This document shows, in pieces, positions 24,300 to 35,169 of a stretch of DNA of 64,000 bases. The translations under genes and the position numbers were made by a program. The notes under the pieces are model-generated. The model was not told the origin of the DNA and did no database searches. It saw nothing but the letters and a program-made list of their open reading frames with translations. Origin of the DNA: Norana najaformis (Eukaryota; Annelida; Clitellata; Crassiclitellata; Hormogastridae). Positions within the stretch are counted from its first letter, which is position 1; each line of letters starts with the position of its first letter. Where the stretch lies: NCBI GenBank assembly GCA_964023275.1, contig OZ029918.1:30202704-30266703 (forward strand). The letters are read 5' to 3'.

Positions 24300-24378
24300 T
24301 AAGAGGCGCTTAAAAGGCGCTATATCAGTGTTCAGATACATACATCTATGCATGCACACATATACATACATTCATACG
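24300..24378 (+). repeat. Retroposon 3' end with CATA tail
   Basis: GCTTAAAAGGCGCTATATCAGTGTTCAGATACATACATC leads into an ACATAC tract, which is interrupted by the MITE at 24,379. Confidence 0.55.
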
Positions 24379-24499
24379 CAGTGGCGGATCCAGGATTGGT
24401 TGCGTGGGGGAAGGAAATTTCTAGAGGGGCCTGGTCTGAGGGGCACGGCATGTAACCAAGAGGGGAGGGGCGAACGGCCTATAGCTAAATCCGCCTCTG
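24379..24499. mobile_element. hAT-like MITE
   Basis: A 121-bp element with ends CAGTGGCGGATCCAG and CTAAATCCGCCTCTG, which are imperfect inverted repeats of about 15 bp. CAGTGGCGGATCYAGG is a common hAT/MITE terminus. Flanking 8-mers TTCATACG and TTCATGCA agree at 6 of 8 positions, compatible with an 8-bp target duplication, though both lie in a CATA repeat. A related element is at 41,437-41,585. Confidence 0.6.
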
Positions 24500-24559
24500 T
24501 TCATGCATACATGCATGTATACATACATGCAAGCATCCATACATGCATATAATACACAT

Positions 24560-24860
24560 GGAAGAAGAGCGCAATCCCTTAAGCTAATCACGAGAGGCAG
24601 CCGTGTGAATGAAGCCGAATGAAGTGTTAGTCGCCTCATTTTTCTTAGCCTCAGCACACGAGGGCATGCAGGTGGCCACTCCGTTCCCTCGTCGCCTGAT
24701 CTTCCCACTGACACAGTACGATCAGTGTGTTCATTTTGGCTGAGTTCGCTGGGCACAAGCGCAACCGTAATCTCGAAACATCTTTCGAACCTGGTGTGGA
24801 TTTGAATCCCCGATCTCTCTGCTGACGGTCGAGCAGGCTAACCACTATACACCGATGTAG
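24560..24860 (-). repeat. tRNA-Asp-like SINE (full)
   Basis: On the minus strand the head has TGGTTAGCCTGCTCGACCGTC (A box, then GTC anticodon position) and a B-box-like GGGATTCAAATCC (minus of about 24,798-24,810). The shared body includes GGGAAGATCAGGCGACG and TGAGGCTAAGAAAAATGAGG and ends near GATTAGCTTAAGGG. Confidence 0.7.
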
Positions 24861-25034
24861 TCCTGAGAAGCGTGGTCCCTTGTCAGTTCATGAGATATCT
24901 CGGCTGAAGCGCGAAAACGACTCTAGCAATCCAACGATTGGAGAGGCTTCCTTATAGCTGTATTGTATTCTGTTGCATTGTATTTGTCGAGAGTTTTTTC
25001 TTCGCTCAGCAGCCAATTATCAGCCCTACATGCC

Positions 25035-25060
25035 TGTGGGGGTTCGAATCCCGGGCGCAG
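25035..25060 (+). repeat. Isolated B-box-like sequence
   Basis: GGGGTTCGAATCCCGGGC is a perfect tRNA T-arm/B-box form, but no matching A box or acceptor stem is visible upstream. It may be a SINE remnant. Confidence 0.3.
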
Positions 25061-25371
25061 AGCTGAAATGCGACGAATTAGTAATGCCTCTCTGTCTCAA
25101 CAGCAATAGGCCACCCAGCCAAAATAAAGTCACGGCTCCCCTTATCACATGCGGAAATATATTAGCACATGTGTTATCGTCCTCAAAAGGCAGAGAGGAC
25201 ACGAAAACACTTGGTAGCAGCATCTGAAAATGTCAACAGTCATTCTCCAATAGCGCACACTTACAGCCAGAACATTCGAACACTATCACGTGCTGTGGTA
25301 AAAATTAATAATAAAGTTCGATACCTACAACGGATCTATGGTGAAATACATGCGCATACAGAACCGGGGAC

Positions 25372-25505
25372 TTGAAATGGCTTGGCCCCCATTAAAACGG
25401 GCAGCGGTGGTAAAGGATCTCACCCAATCACCCTGCTCATTTTTCAATTTTCATTTTAAAAATTAGCAGGGTCGAGGCCATACGGTCGTTTATATAAAAC
25501 CGTGT
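25372..25505 (+). repeat. SINE-like family 'GGTCGAGGCCATACGGTCGC' copy
   Basis: Contains GGGGACTTGAAATGGC, CCCATTAAAACGGGCAGCGG and GGGTCGAGGCCATACGGTCG, then a TACATTTACACG tail. A short AT-rich insertion sits in the middle. Confidence 0.7.
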
Positions 25506-25554
25506 ACATTTACACGACTCAAGACACATCTTTTTAGGATATCTTATGACTGCA

Positions 25555-25626
25555 GTTGATTTTTGAACCCTTGTACAGCGCCCTTTTCTTCGGCCTCGGC
25601 TGTGCTACGGCGCTATATAAATTGTC

Positions 25627-25688
<62 letters not shown>
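25555..25688 (+). repeat. LINE/SINE 3' end with (ATT)n tail
   Basis: TACAGCGCCCTTTTCTTCGGCCTCGGCTGTG and TACGGCGCTATATAAATTGTCTTATT run straight into about 20 ATT units. The inverted counterpart is at 52,866-52,932, so ATT belongs to the element's own tail. Confidence 0.7.
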
Positions 25689-26339
25689 TACGTTTACTAA
25701 AATCATAAAGCTAATCAAATAGACCCTTATGAACTATAATCGCAGAATCTGTGATTACAATTTTAAGCAAACCGGTAGATCAATGAACTCATTGAAGTAT
25801 TATCTTCGTGCATTCATCTGTAAGATCTGAAAAGCCCATCACTTTCCGTGCAATATCAAGGTAACTTTTGATCCCGACTTTGCGAGGCAGCACCTGCACT
25901 CGAAGCCAAAAATACCAGAATTTAAAATGTCGCCCACCCTAAGGCTCCACCTATATGTAGGCTCTTATATAAATGCATATATCGCAGTGAGATCGTTGCC
26001 TTTCAAGTTCTGTGATCTTTGGAATCCGGCGTGGTTCTATCTGACGGAATATGGCATGACTGGGTTGGAGTCTCGCGCTTGCTGTGATGGAGATACATGT
26101 CTTTCCATATGAAAGATGGTGGAGTAATAATGGGCTAGCGGAAGACAGTATATGAGGAGAGAGACCGACGGAAAAGATCTTTTGATATAGAGTTCTTTAG
26201 GCAGTCGATCTCTTTCATCTCTAGGCCCATTAAGAGAAACCGCACAAGTATAAAAGCCCAAAAGAATGCATCTAGAAATGTTTGCCTCTCTCCCTCTCTC
26301 TCCCTCTCTTTGCTCTAGCTCTCTCTTGCTCTATCGCTC

Positions 26340-26405
26340 TTGCTCTCTTTTGTATGTTTGTATGTATGTACGTATGTACGTATGTATGTATATACTTATG
26401 TATGT
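26340..26405. repeat. GTAT-type microsatellite
   Basis: Interrupted TATGTATGTACG repeats after a CT-rich tract. Confidence 0.75.
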
Positions 26406-26764
26406 GAAGCTGACATTTAACAGACCACCAACGTTCACACGTGTCTCCCGTGGGCCCCAAACCTCCAGTTCAGTTTCATGTGATCAGCAAGTTCTCAATC
26501 CGTTTGTGTTTATCTCACAAAGTCCTTCTCCGCTTTGTGTACCACTTTCCGCCGTTTGCTATGTCGCTCTCAGAAAACACTTCACAAGATCTGTGTCCGC
26601 TGTCATATAAAGTGCGAATCTGTACCATCATTTAGACAGGCATAGGTTTATTTTCGTCTGTTCGAACCTCTGGAAGAGACACTCTATACATGTCTACGAA
26701 TGTAATATTGTACCAATCTATTCCAAAAACATTCTTTATTTTTACGTAATATTTTACATCCAGC

Positions 26765-27110
26765 ATGTAATCATAATCGTAATCGTAATCCCGAGGTTTC
26801 TAAAGCGCCCAACGAAAGCCACGTCACGGGGACCGATTTATTCACAGGCGCTCAGTCAAAACAAAATCGATAGGCAAAAAGGGTTCGGTTCCAGATCGAG
26901 ATTCAAAAGTCAGGCGGAGAGACAGCGTAGCAGCTACGGTGGGTGGTGTTTGGGATTGAAGCGGAAAGAGGGATAAGAGGGAGAAGGGGAGTCAGGATAG
27001 GATCCGTGGAAGAGGAATGCAATCGTAAACTCGAGATTTCTACAGTGCCCGACGAAAGATAATTCGCAGCTTATTTACAGGCGCTAAGTCAAAACAAAAT
27101 CGATAGGCAA
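26765..27110 (-). repeat. Two LINE 3' tails (family with CGCCCAACGAAAGCC)
   Basis: AATCCCGAGGTTTCTAAAGCGCCCAACGAAAGC...CAGGCGCTCAGTCAAAACAAAATCGATAGGC at 26,785, and a second, shorter version at 27,030. Both match the longer minus-strand copy at 52,137-52,690, whose ORF tail is visible. Confidence 0.65.
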
Positions 27111-27359
27111 GAATACTATACAGTTCATACACCAGAAATCGAAATGCTGCGTTACAGTTTTGGAGTTGTAAACAGACTGAAGCAAAGAGAGGACTTAACA
27201 ATAAACGTATTTTTCATTGATACAAAATGCAAATGTCTACATTACCGGATGTACGCCGTTATCAGTCTGCAAATTAATCAATTAATCAGTCTCTCTGTTA
27301 ATAGTATTTGTTGAAAAGATTTCTTTGGCGGGTATGCTTCGTTTATACATGGTCTCTGG

Positions 27360-27685
27360 CTGACTGTCTGTCTTACCGTCAGTCGTTGCTCGCTCACTGT
27401 TCAGCACTCAGGCTGTTTGACTGCCTGCTTGTCTATTTGTCTGCCTGCCTGTTATTCTGTCAGTCTGTCTGCCTGTCTATCTATAAGTCTATCTTAATCT
27501 GTCTGTCTTTCAGTCTGTCTGACTTTCTCTCAGTATGTCTGCCTGTCCGTCCCATTCGACCGTCTATCAGTCGTATGCCTGTTTGTAAGTCTATCTTCAT
27601 CTGTCTGTCTTTCAGTCTCCTTATCTATCTCTTTCAGTCTGTCTCTCTATCTGTCAGTCAGTCTTTCTGTATGCATGTAAGCCTG
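27360..27685. repeat. TCTG/CCTG imperfect microsatellite in the SoxE 3' flank
   Basis: TCTGTCTGCCTGTC-type repeats begin a few bases after the SoxE stop codon, so they are probably part of its 3' UTR or near 3' flank. Confidence 0.75.
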
Positions 27686-27690
27686 TTGGG

Positions 27691-28862
27691 CTACTTCTGC
27701 TGGATATTCACTGGGGGAAGGGCCCGTGATGACTGTCCCTGGTGTACGAGGGTCCCACCACCAGACAGTATCGTTCCCATGGAGCCAGTGTTGCTGCTGT
27801 TGCTGTACAACGATGGCTGATTATGATGAATGCCAGTATATCGAGCGCTTCCGTTCATTTCAGATTTGCCAAGGTAACTGTTGCTTGGCAACCCGATGCT
27901 TTCGTTTCCACAACAATCTACTCCCATTCCATTGTCTTGGCTACAGCCGGTGGCGTCGCCCCTCTTGACTGTTAAAGGGGCCACGATTGCCGTACGACTG
28001 GCCGCGTTTTCCGTAGGATAGAAACCCGTTGAAGGGAACGATAGGGAACCCCCACCCGGATATTGCACAGTACTTCCTACGCAATACGGCCCAGCACCCC
28101 CTCCAGGAAACGACCCTCTGGCGGGGACGGAAAAGCAGTCGCTGTAGCGCAGGGTTGGAACAGTCTGGCCAAAGCCGAAATAGTCGAAGTTCGGACAGTA
28201 GATGTCGCGAAAGTCTGAGTAGGTGTCGCCAGTGTATCCCTGGAGCCCGTAGATCATTTCGTCGGCGTTGGGAATGGAGTTCGTCAGACTTCCTCCATCC
28301 GAAGAGAACATTAGCGATGAGGACTGTAGAGGAAGCCAAGATGCTGATGACGATGGTTGAGACACAAGCCCAGCAACAACGGAGGATGGTGTTTGGCTGC
28401 AGGAAGCCTGCGACGAGGCGAGAATCGAAATTTGCGAGGAGACCCCCAGCTGAGTATGAGGTTTGGAGGCGACGAGGCAGTTAGAGGTGGACAGGAGGCT
28501 ATTCGAAGTTTTAGGGGCGTGTTCTTCTGGAATCTTATTGGTTGTTGACCTTACGTCGTCCTGCTTCTGTAGCCAATCAGTGACGAGCTTTCTGCCACCC
28601 GATAGATAAGGCTGACTTTTTATCCAATCAGCATTCGATGTCCATTTCGCTGCGCAAGGCGATTCTTTGCTTAACCAATCGGCTTGAAACCTGCCAGAAG
28701 CGATAGGCGTGGTGTCAGAAATACTCTGAAATGATTGATTAAGATCCCTGTAAATGTCTGGCACGATTAGTTGACTGACATCGATGTTCTCCAATGGAAA
28801 CGAAACTTCGCAGTCGGTAGATTCGCCCAGATCCATTTTCGAACGCCACTGTACGCTGGGAT
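27691..28862 (-). CDS. SoxE: SoxE coding exon 4 (C-terminal region)
   Basis: Acceptor TTTTTTACGCTAG/AT at 28,863/28,862 restores the open frame through to the TGA/TAA-bounded end at 27,691. It carries the K2-like segment, three W-containing 17-residue repeats at residues about 291-341, and a Gly/Ser/Tyr-rich tail. Confidence 0.85.
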
Positions 28863-31800
28863 CTAGCGTAAAAAATGTTTCGTATGAACAATAGTTTAAA
28901 ATGAAATTGACAATTTGTGGTTTAATTTGCCCAGGTTACGACTGTTAAATGGTCACTTATGTGCCGCCAATGTATAATTCAGAAAGGCATCACCCGATGG
29001 CGCATCAAAACCAAGCCGTAAAATCCAGAAGATCAGTCAACTCGGGCAGAAAGACAGCCCATGGTAAATAAACAATTTGAAACAGTGAATGTTAAGTTGC
29101 GAACGAATTTACACAAACGACTGAGCAGAACGTGACCTGACCCGAGACTATAAAGCGCTGGTTATTGTAGTTGGTGTTCTTGTTGTAGATGTTTACCCTA
29201 ACCTGTAAACTTTGCAATACTCCCAACCTACTTATCTTCGCAAACTCTACCATCCACTCATCCCGCTCTACCCTATCATCCTCGTACGCCTCACTCTTGC
29301 CCATTCCCAGTAACTACTCATCTTAAGTACTCAACCGATCTATATACCACACTGCACCTCCATTCTGGAACGATCTCCCTCGTGAATTCCGCAAATTCTC
29401 TTTTCCTCCACGTCCCATGTATCATTATCTGTCTTAATCTCCTCTGTCTTTTGGTCAACAGGCTTTTAGTTCAAGACTAAGGTCCCACCTTTTCAATCTT
29501 CTAAGCCTCCCCGTTCTTTTAAGCCTTCTTCTCTCAACTTATAACACAACCCAACATGACACCTGCTGTCTTTGTCTCACTATCTCCGACTCTGTCTGTC
29601 TGTCTGTCTCTCTTCTGTCTTCTGGCAACCGGATTTTTGTTCTTCACATGGTACCTGTGGACAAGCCCTCTGACTTGACTCAGCGCTTTTGAATAAGCTT
29701 CTGGCGTGCGCCTAGCTTGTAAATAGCGCATAGAAATTTTCGAGTTTACAATTACGATTAGAAGAAGCAGATGTTGATGATGATGATACTGGATGGTGAT
29801 GACGACAACGAAGATGACGATGGCGGTGATAGTGATGACGATGATAACGACGACGAAGATGATGACTACGACAGTCGAACATTTAGTTTATTAACTTTCA
29901 ACGTTACCTTCGGCGTAGACTAGAACCGGTTTAGAAGCGATCTGATCCGAATCCATCTCTCTCAAATTCGTGTCCTTCGTAGCACAGTTGAACAACTGCG
30001 ACACAACATCCGCAGCAGCAGCAGCAGCAGCAGCAGTCGTCGAGAAGGGGATGGCCGATTGCGGAGGACGCGTCATCGTAGTTGCTGCTGCAGAACTGTG
30101 CAACTGATGAGCGGAGGAAGATGGAGAGAACTTGGTCGAGAGAGGAGAGGTCGTTAGGAGTGGGGTTTCGTCCTTGAGCTGTTGGCCGGTCTTCTTCGGG
30201 GCGAGGCGTCTTCGCGGTTGGTACTTGTAGTTTGGATGGTCCCTCTTGTGCTGCTCTCGGATGCGCTCAGCTTCCAGAAGAAATGGCTTCTTCTCCTCGT
30301 CCTTTAAAACCCTTTACATACCACACACCTCACCCTTAAGATATGCTCTATGCAGGGTGTCCATCTATAGTACGTGTGTATTTGTATGCAAAATTATGCG
30401 TATATCTCATTGCGTATACGTATGTTTTTGTATGTATCTGTTATGTATGTACGTATTACATGTGTATTTAAGTAACTGGCTATTTATGCAGCTCCTTTAA
30501 CAACTTCACAAAGGCGCTAAAACATGACTAACATATTAGGAAACAGGTGCAAGTTAAGATAAGTCCAACAAGTTTCTGTATATTAGTATTAATATGTATG
30601 TTTGTGAATCGATGACCGTCCGTAGAATGCCACGTCACCTGCCGTGGTGCCAACTCAGCCCTACATCCTTCCTTAACTGATTACCAACGCAAGTTTAGAG
30701 ATTGAAAATGTATCCTGTCTTTGGATCTCTGGTCATCTTGGCGCCGCCTAAATAGGCGTTTAGACAAGCGTTTTACCTTTTACCTTTTTTTTACAATGAA
30801 TGCCTGGATGAGCGGCAAGGATATAGTTTCAGGGTCGTGACCAGGATTTGAAGTTAGAGGGGCAAATAGTTGAATCTGGGAATCTGGGATACAACGATAA
30901 AACAATAAGACATTGTAATGTTAGTATCGTGGGCTGGAGTGATAAGATAGCGAGGGACAACCTTATAAAGACCATGGCCTAATAATGATTAGACAACGAG
31001 GGACAATGTTATAAAGGCCGAAGGTTTAGTGATAAGATAGCGAGGGACAACCTTATAAAGACCATGGTCTAATAATGATTAGACAACGAGGGACAATGTT
31101 ATAAAGGCCGTGGGTATAGTGATAAGATAGCGAGGGACAATCTTATAAAGACCATGGTCTAATAATGATTAGACAACGAGGGACAATGTTATAAAGGCCG
31201 AAGGTTTAGTGATAAGATAGCGAGGGACAACCTTATAAAGACCATGGTCTAATAATGATTAGACAACGAGGGACAATGTTATAAAGGCCGTGGGTATAAT
31301 GATAAGACAGCGAGAATCAACGCTATAATGGCCATGGATATAGATATGCCTAGTGATAAACAGTAAGACACTGTAATGTTAGGTAATGCAATGTGATGAT
31401 AAGACAATAGGGAGCAGCGTTATAAGGATCATGACGACAGACAATGTAATGTTAGTAACATTACAATGTTACTAATAACGATGTAACAGTAAGTTAATTT
31501 CTTTGGCTGTAGCGATCAAACAGAAGTACAATGTTGTGACCATGGATATAGTGATATACCAATTATTTCGGGCGAGAGGCGCCTCCTATAAAACTCGGTC
31601 GCCGTATGCATGTATGTATCACTAAATTTATAAAGCGCCTTTTAAGTAACTCACAAAGGCGCTGCAGCACGGCTACCTAACGGTCTCTAAATAGGAACGT
31701 CTTGAGACGGGCAGAAAATGTTTCTTGAACTGTTGAACAGGCAAGGGATCGGATGCCTGGTGGAAGTGTTCCAGAAAGACGGCCCCACAGTGGAGAAGGC

Positions 31801-32087
31801 GCCGCCCGCCCGAGCAGACGTACTGTGTTTTGTTTACCTCCAGAGTTGTCCGAGTGTTTTGCTGAGCTCTGCGTTATGCATCTGCGGGTGTTGTCCGGCG
31901 AGGTTACGTCTGGCTGCCTGCGCCCAGACCATGAAGGCGTTCATGGGTCGCTTAATGCGACGCTTCGATGCCTCTCCATCGCCCGTCTTCGTCATCAGAG
32001 GTATGCTGCTCCAGTCGTAACCTTTCAACACCTGACTCACCGCATCCTCATAACAACAGCATCAGTGATAACATTAACAACAACAAC

Positions 32088-32121
<34 letters not shown>

Positions 32122-34057
32122 GCAATAATACTATAGCAATAATAACAAGGATAAGAGACTCAGCGCAACAAGAAAAAATGCTGCTTCCGGTAGACCAGTT
32201 TATACACCCGTTCTTAATCAAATCAAATCCACAAGAGTCATCAGGTCGCAAGTTGTGGGATCAGTTTTCCGAGGCATGGTTGAAATCACAATCAAGCCAA
32301 ATCAGTTACAAATAGGATAGATTATCATACATTAAAAGAGATGAAAGAGACATTCCAGTTTTAGCTAATTCCGTATTCGGTCGACTCAATAGTTAAATCC
32401 ATCTGAGTCCATCAACTGCTAAGCCAAACTATTCATCGCAGCTGTACGTATAAACCTGTCTGTCAATGCGTCGAATTGCTCAACACAACAATTTATATCA
32501 GTCAGAGAAAGACAAGAAGCAGCCTGACAGCCTGACAAACAGCCACACAGACAAAGAGACCGACTTCAGGATCTTCGCCCATCTGAAGAAACCTTTGGGG
32601 ACCTGTATTCGGAGAAGAAACGATCTGCGCTGCAATTAAACCTACGACAATGTGTCCGTGCGTGAGTGCCAGCGCAATTTGATCTCAATTATCGAGCTAA
32701 TTAATTAGCAGATTATTATACTCGTACACAGCTGCTGCAAGCCAACGCATTCGCATTTTGCGCAATGCAAAATTATAATTAAACATGTAATGATTCCACA
32801 GTATCTTATACTTTGATAATATGTAACTTGTATTATTTCGGATACTAAGATAAAATCTAGCTTGTACAAAATGTAGATTGTATAATATGTGTAAATTGTG
32901 TCTATCGGATTTATTAACTACTACCTATCTGTTGCTTATTCGTTTTTTTTAGTAATAACTTGATTTTAGGATTATATCTGCAGTTTTTGCGAAGCCAAAG
33001 AGATTTGCAAGGTTGATTCATTAACGCAATTTGCTGTCTTCTCGTATATGAATGGTTGAGTTCTACGTGTGTGCAAGAGCACATCATTGATGACTTTTCC
33101 ATCTATTCGAGCCACATTTGGGTCGACTGATTAACTTGTTCTTCACTAGCGATGAGCGCCTTCGACAGATACTTAGAGGGGCGTTAACATATTTAGTTAT
33201 ATACTTATGCATATACTGTACATACATCATACATACATACATACATGTATATGTACCTACTTAGTACACATTCACATATACATATAATTTTTAAAACATA
33301 CACACATGAGTGCATTTAAAAATACATACATGCATACATACACATATACACATATACGATTGCATACATACATACATACACGATTACATACATACATACA
33401 TGAATACATATATACACCCATGGATACATACATGCATGCATGCATACATACATACATGCATACATATATACATACATGCATACATACATACATGCATGCA
33501 TGCATGCATACATACATACATACATACATACATGAACACATACATACATACATACATACATACATACATACATGAACACATAAATACATGAATACATACA
33601 TACATACATACGGTCTACATAATATATAGGCCACGTGTATATGCATGTATTCATCGGTGAATAATTATAAAGGTTTAAAGGTTTCCCATATTCGCAATCG
33701 AGCTTCGAGGCCGGAGCTGATCCCGGTGTTAAGCCATCAGCCCGTAGGTGGCATTGCCATACATCGGCGGTAGGTGGCCAGGTCTTCCGCCGATCCCACG
33801 GTCATCTCGCAGTAGAAGTGCTACTCATTTTACTGCTGCTTCCTAGGAAGTGGAAGGCTGAGTCGACCTTATGGGGCTAACGAGAATTATACAGATGTAT
33901 AATTACGTTACATTGCATTTCCTTGCATTGCATTGCATACATGAAATCTGGCTGAATCCGGACTTAAAGGACTGCTTACCTGGATGGTCTGCGACTGGAG
34001 TATGTCGCCTGTCTCAGCAGGCGGAGTCACAATCAACGCTCTGTTGTTCGGCTCCAT
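27691..34057 (-). CDS. SoxE: SoxE (Sox8/9/10-type) transcription factor, four coding exons
   Basis: HMG-box DNA-binding transcription factor of the SoxE group, which acts in the nucleus as a dimer. Coding exons are 34,057-33,980, 32,046-31,838, 30,311-29,908 and 28,862-27,691. Phases agree (0, 2, 1) and the joined frame is 621 codons. Residues 27-38 ([12 protein letters not shown]) are the SoxE dimerisation motif. The HMG box spans about 56-131, with [15 protein letters not shown] and then, after an intron inside an Arg codon, [19 protein letters not shown]. Vertebrate SoxE genes have an intron at this same place. [17 protein letters not shown] (about 255-271) resembles the K2 region. An 8-Ala tract lies in exon 3 and a 17-residue Trp repeat in exon 4. 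The C-terminal 390 residues are otherwise poorly conserved, rich in Ser/Gly. Identity as SoxE is firm; the exact 5' end is inferred. Confidence 0.9.
29330..29760 (+). repeat. LINE 3' fragment in SoxE intron 3 (antisense)
   Basis: Plus frame reads [15 protein letters not shown], a LINE ORF2 tail. The 3' UTR has CTTCTGGCAACCGGATTTTTG, TTGACTCAGCGCTTTTGAATAAG and GAGTTTACAATTACGATTA. A second copy of this UTR is at 46,495-46,700. Confidence 0.6.
29765..29875. repeat. GATGAT/GACGAC-rich tract
   Basis: Degenerate GAT/GAC trinucleotide repeats between the LINE tail and SoxE exon 3. Confidence 0.7.
29908..30311 (-). CDS. SoxE: SoxE coding exon 3 (second half of HMG box, Ala tract)
   Basis: Acceptor TAAAG/G at 30,312/30,311 completes the Arg codon, and [17 protein letters not shown] follows. 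A (GCA/GCT)n stretch at about 30,012-30,040 encodes eight Ala. Donor GAAG/GTAACG at 29,908 leaves phase 1. Confidence 0.88.
30480..30530 (-). repeat. Inverted retroposon 3' end in SoxE intron 2
   Basis: CTCCTTTAACAACTTCACAAAGGCGCT is the reverse complement of the AGCGCCTTTGTGAGG...AAAGG ending seen at 2,110. Confidence 0.45.
30890..31560. repeat. Nested 45/90/180-bp satellite in SoxE intron 2
   Basis: GATAAGATAGCGAGGGACAA begins at 30,941, 31,031, 31,121 and 31,211, with a diverged fifth unit at 31,301: an exact 90-bp period. Each unit is two related halves of about 45 bp, both carrying AGCGAGGGACAA/AACGAGGGACAA then TTATAAAG. Units 1 and 3 end GGCCGAAGGTTT and units 2 and 4 end GGCCGTGGGTAT, so there is a 180-bp higher-order period. 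Degenerate monomers extend on both sides. Confidence 0.85.
31600..31680 (-). repeat. Inverted retroposon 3' end
   Basis: ATGTATGTATCACTAAATTTATAAAGCGCCTTTTAAGTAACTCACAAAGGCGCTG is the reverse complement of the GGCGCTTTATAAAT...ATACATAC 3' end. Confidence 0.55.
31838..32046 (-). CDS. SoxE: SoxE coding exon 2 (dimerisation motif, first half of HMG box)
   Basis: Acceptor ATGAG/GAT at 32,047/32,046. An in-frame stop eight codons above DAVSQ shows the exon cannot simply extend upstream. Donor TGGAG/GTAAAC at 31,838 splits the Arg codon of LWR (phase 2). Confidence 0.88.
32085..32140. repeat. (AAT)n microsatellite in SoxE intron 1
   Basis: ACA then AATAAT repeats a few tens of bases from the exon 2 acceptor. 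On the transcribed strand they form a TTATTG-rich stretch. Confidence 0.85.
33225..33615. repeat. CATA/CATG microsatellite in SoxE intron 1
   Basis: Interrupted ACATACATGCATACAT repeats of about 390 bp. They create spurious Cys/Met/Tyr-rich and His/Tyr/Ile-rich frames. Confidence 0.9.
33980..34057 (-). CDS. SoxE: SoxE coding exon 1
   Basis: ATG at 34,057, then 26 codons beginning [13 protein letters not shown] and ending QSQTIQ. The exon ends at the strong donor CAG/GTAAGC (33,980/33,979), phase 0. An in-frame stop lies upstream, so this ATG is the first usable one. The join to exon 2 gives [15 protein letters not shown], as expected for SoxE proteins. Confidence 0.75.
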
Positions 34058-34545
34058 GTCTGCGACGGATTCAAAGAAGACGATAATCCACCGAAATCCG
34101 ATTCCTTCGCCACCGAACCACTGCTGACTGTCGTTTCCTAGTGTCCCTCGTCTGATCAGAGACAGCGTTGTCTACTAGAATAGTTTGAACCTAGTATAGT
34201 TTGATCGTAAACCCTGATTGGCTTTGTCGTCCCACGGGCGCCGGCTTCCACCCTTTTATCACCCGATGCCCATAACCCACCGGTTCCATACCTCGCGGGT
34301 GGGGTATAGCCAAGCTGACCAATGAATGACCAGCTACAAGTGGTTCTTGGAGGGCGCAAGTGCCAGTCCAGCTGCCCAACCGGGAGCACCTTGCAAACGA
34401 AGGAGCGGCCACGCGCGGTCGCACCTTGCGGGATGAAGAGTGAGCATCCGAGGCAGCTTGCTTGAGTGGTTTTATGAGTCATTAATACGCGCGTAAGGCG
34501 GAGGCTGCTGAGCCAGAGAGGGCGTTTATAGACCGCCACTTAGGG
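34058..34545 (-). promoter_or_regulatory. Putative SoxE 5' UTR and TATA promoter
   Basis: On the minus strand CTATAAACGCCC starts near 34,531, a good TATA box. About 25 nt downstream is CTCAGCAG, an acceptable initiator near 34,505. CCAAT-type sites occur nearby (minus GCCAATCAGG about 34,222, plus GACCAATG about 34,318). The block is GC- and CpG-richer than its flanks and lies directly above the SoxE ATG. The start site is inferred. Confidence 0.35.
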
Positions 34546-35169
34546 ATGCTGAAACTGCCGATGCAGAATTGCTCTCAAGAGCCGAGATTAAAGATGATGA
34601 CTTTGATAAGACCCATACGGACCGCGATCGGGTGGGTGGGATGGGTCCAGAAGAACACATCAACTTCAAACTCATGCCGACCTCTTGCGGCTAAAATGCC
34701 GAATCCCTACCCAGCACGCAGAACTTCAAAGCTTAGACTCAGATCTTTTATAAGACGACATGATAGACTGTTCAGGATTGCCACCATTAGCTTCCGATGC
34801 GAAAACACTCTGTTTTAACTCTTTCAGCACGCAGTGCAATTAGTTTGCAAAACGACAATTCGACAGATTTTTAAGAACTTCAAACTTCATTTTTAAGAAT
34901 GCCCGTGCATCAAATTACAAAGGTATGGTCTCCCCGATGCTTCCACTGTATTCGTATTGCGGCGCTACACATATAAATATACATTTAATACAATAACAGT
35001 TCTTATTAGCAGCTTGAGATGATGAAATGCGAATGAAACTACGCTGTCATTACACAGCTAACGTTGCACACGAATACTTAGGTAATTGTGGCTTGTCGTA
35101 CGTTTGTTTGACTCCTAAGTAGTAAGTAAGTGGTAAAGTACGTGGTAGGTTACAGTTAGAAGAAGAACG

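Noticed and set aside
28029-28484. 151-codon plus frame over SoxE
   Set aside because: Antisense shadow of SoxE exon 4.
30941-31340. Possible CRISPR-like repeat array
   Set aside because: Whole units are repeated with no unique spacers, in an animal intron; it is a tandem satellite.
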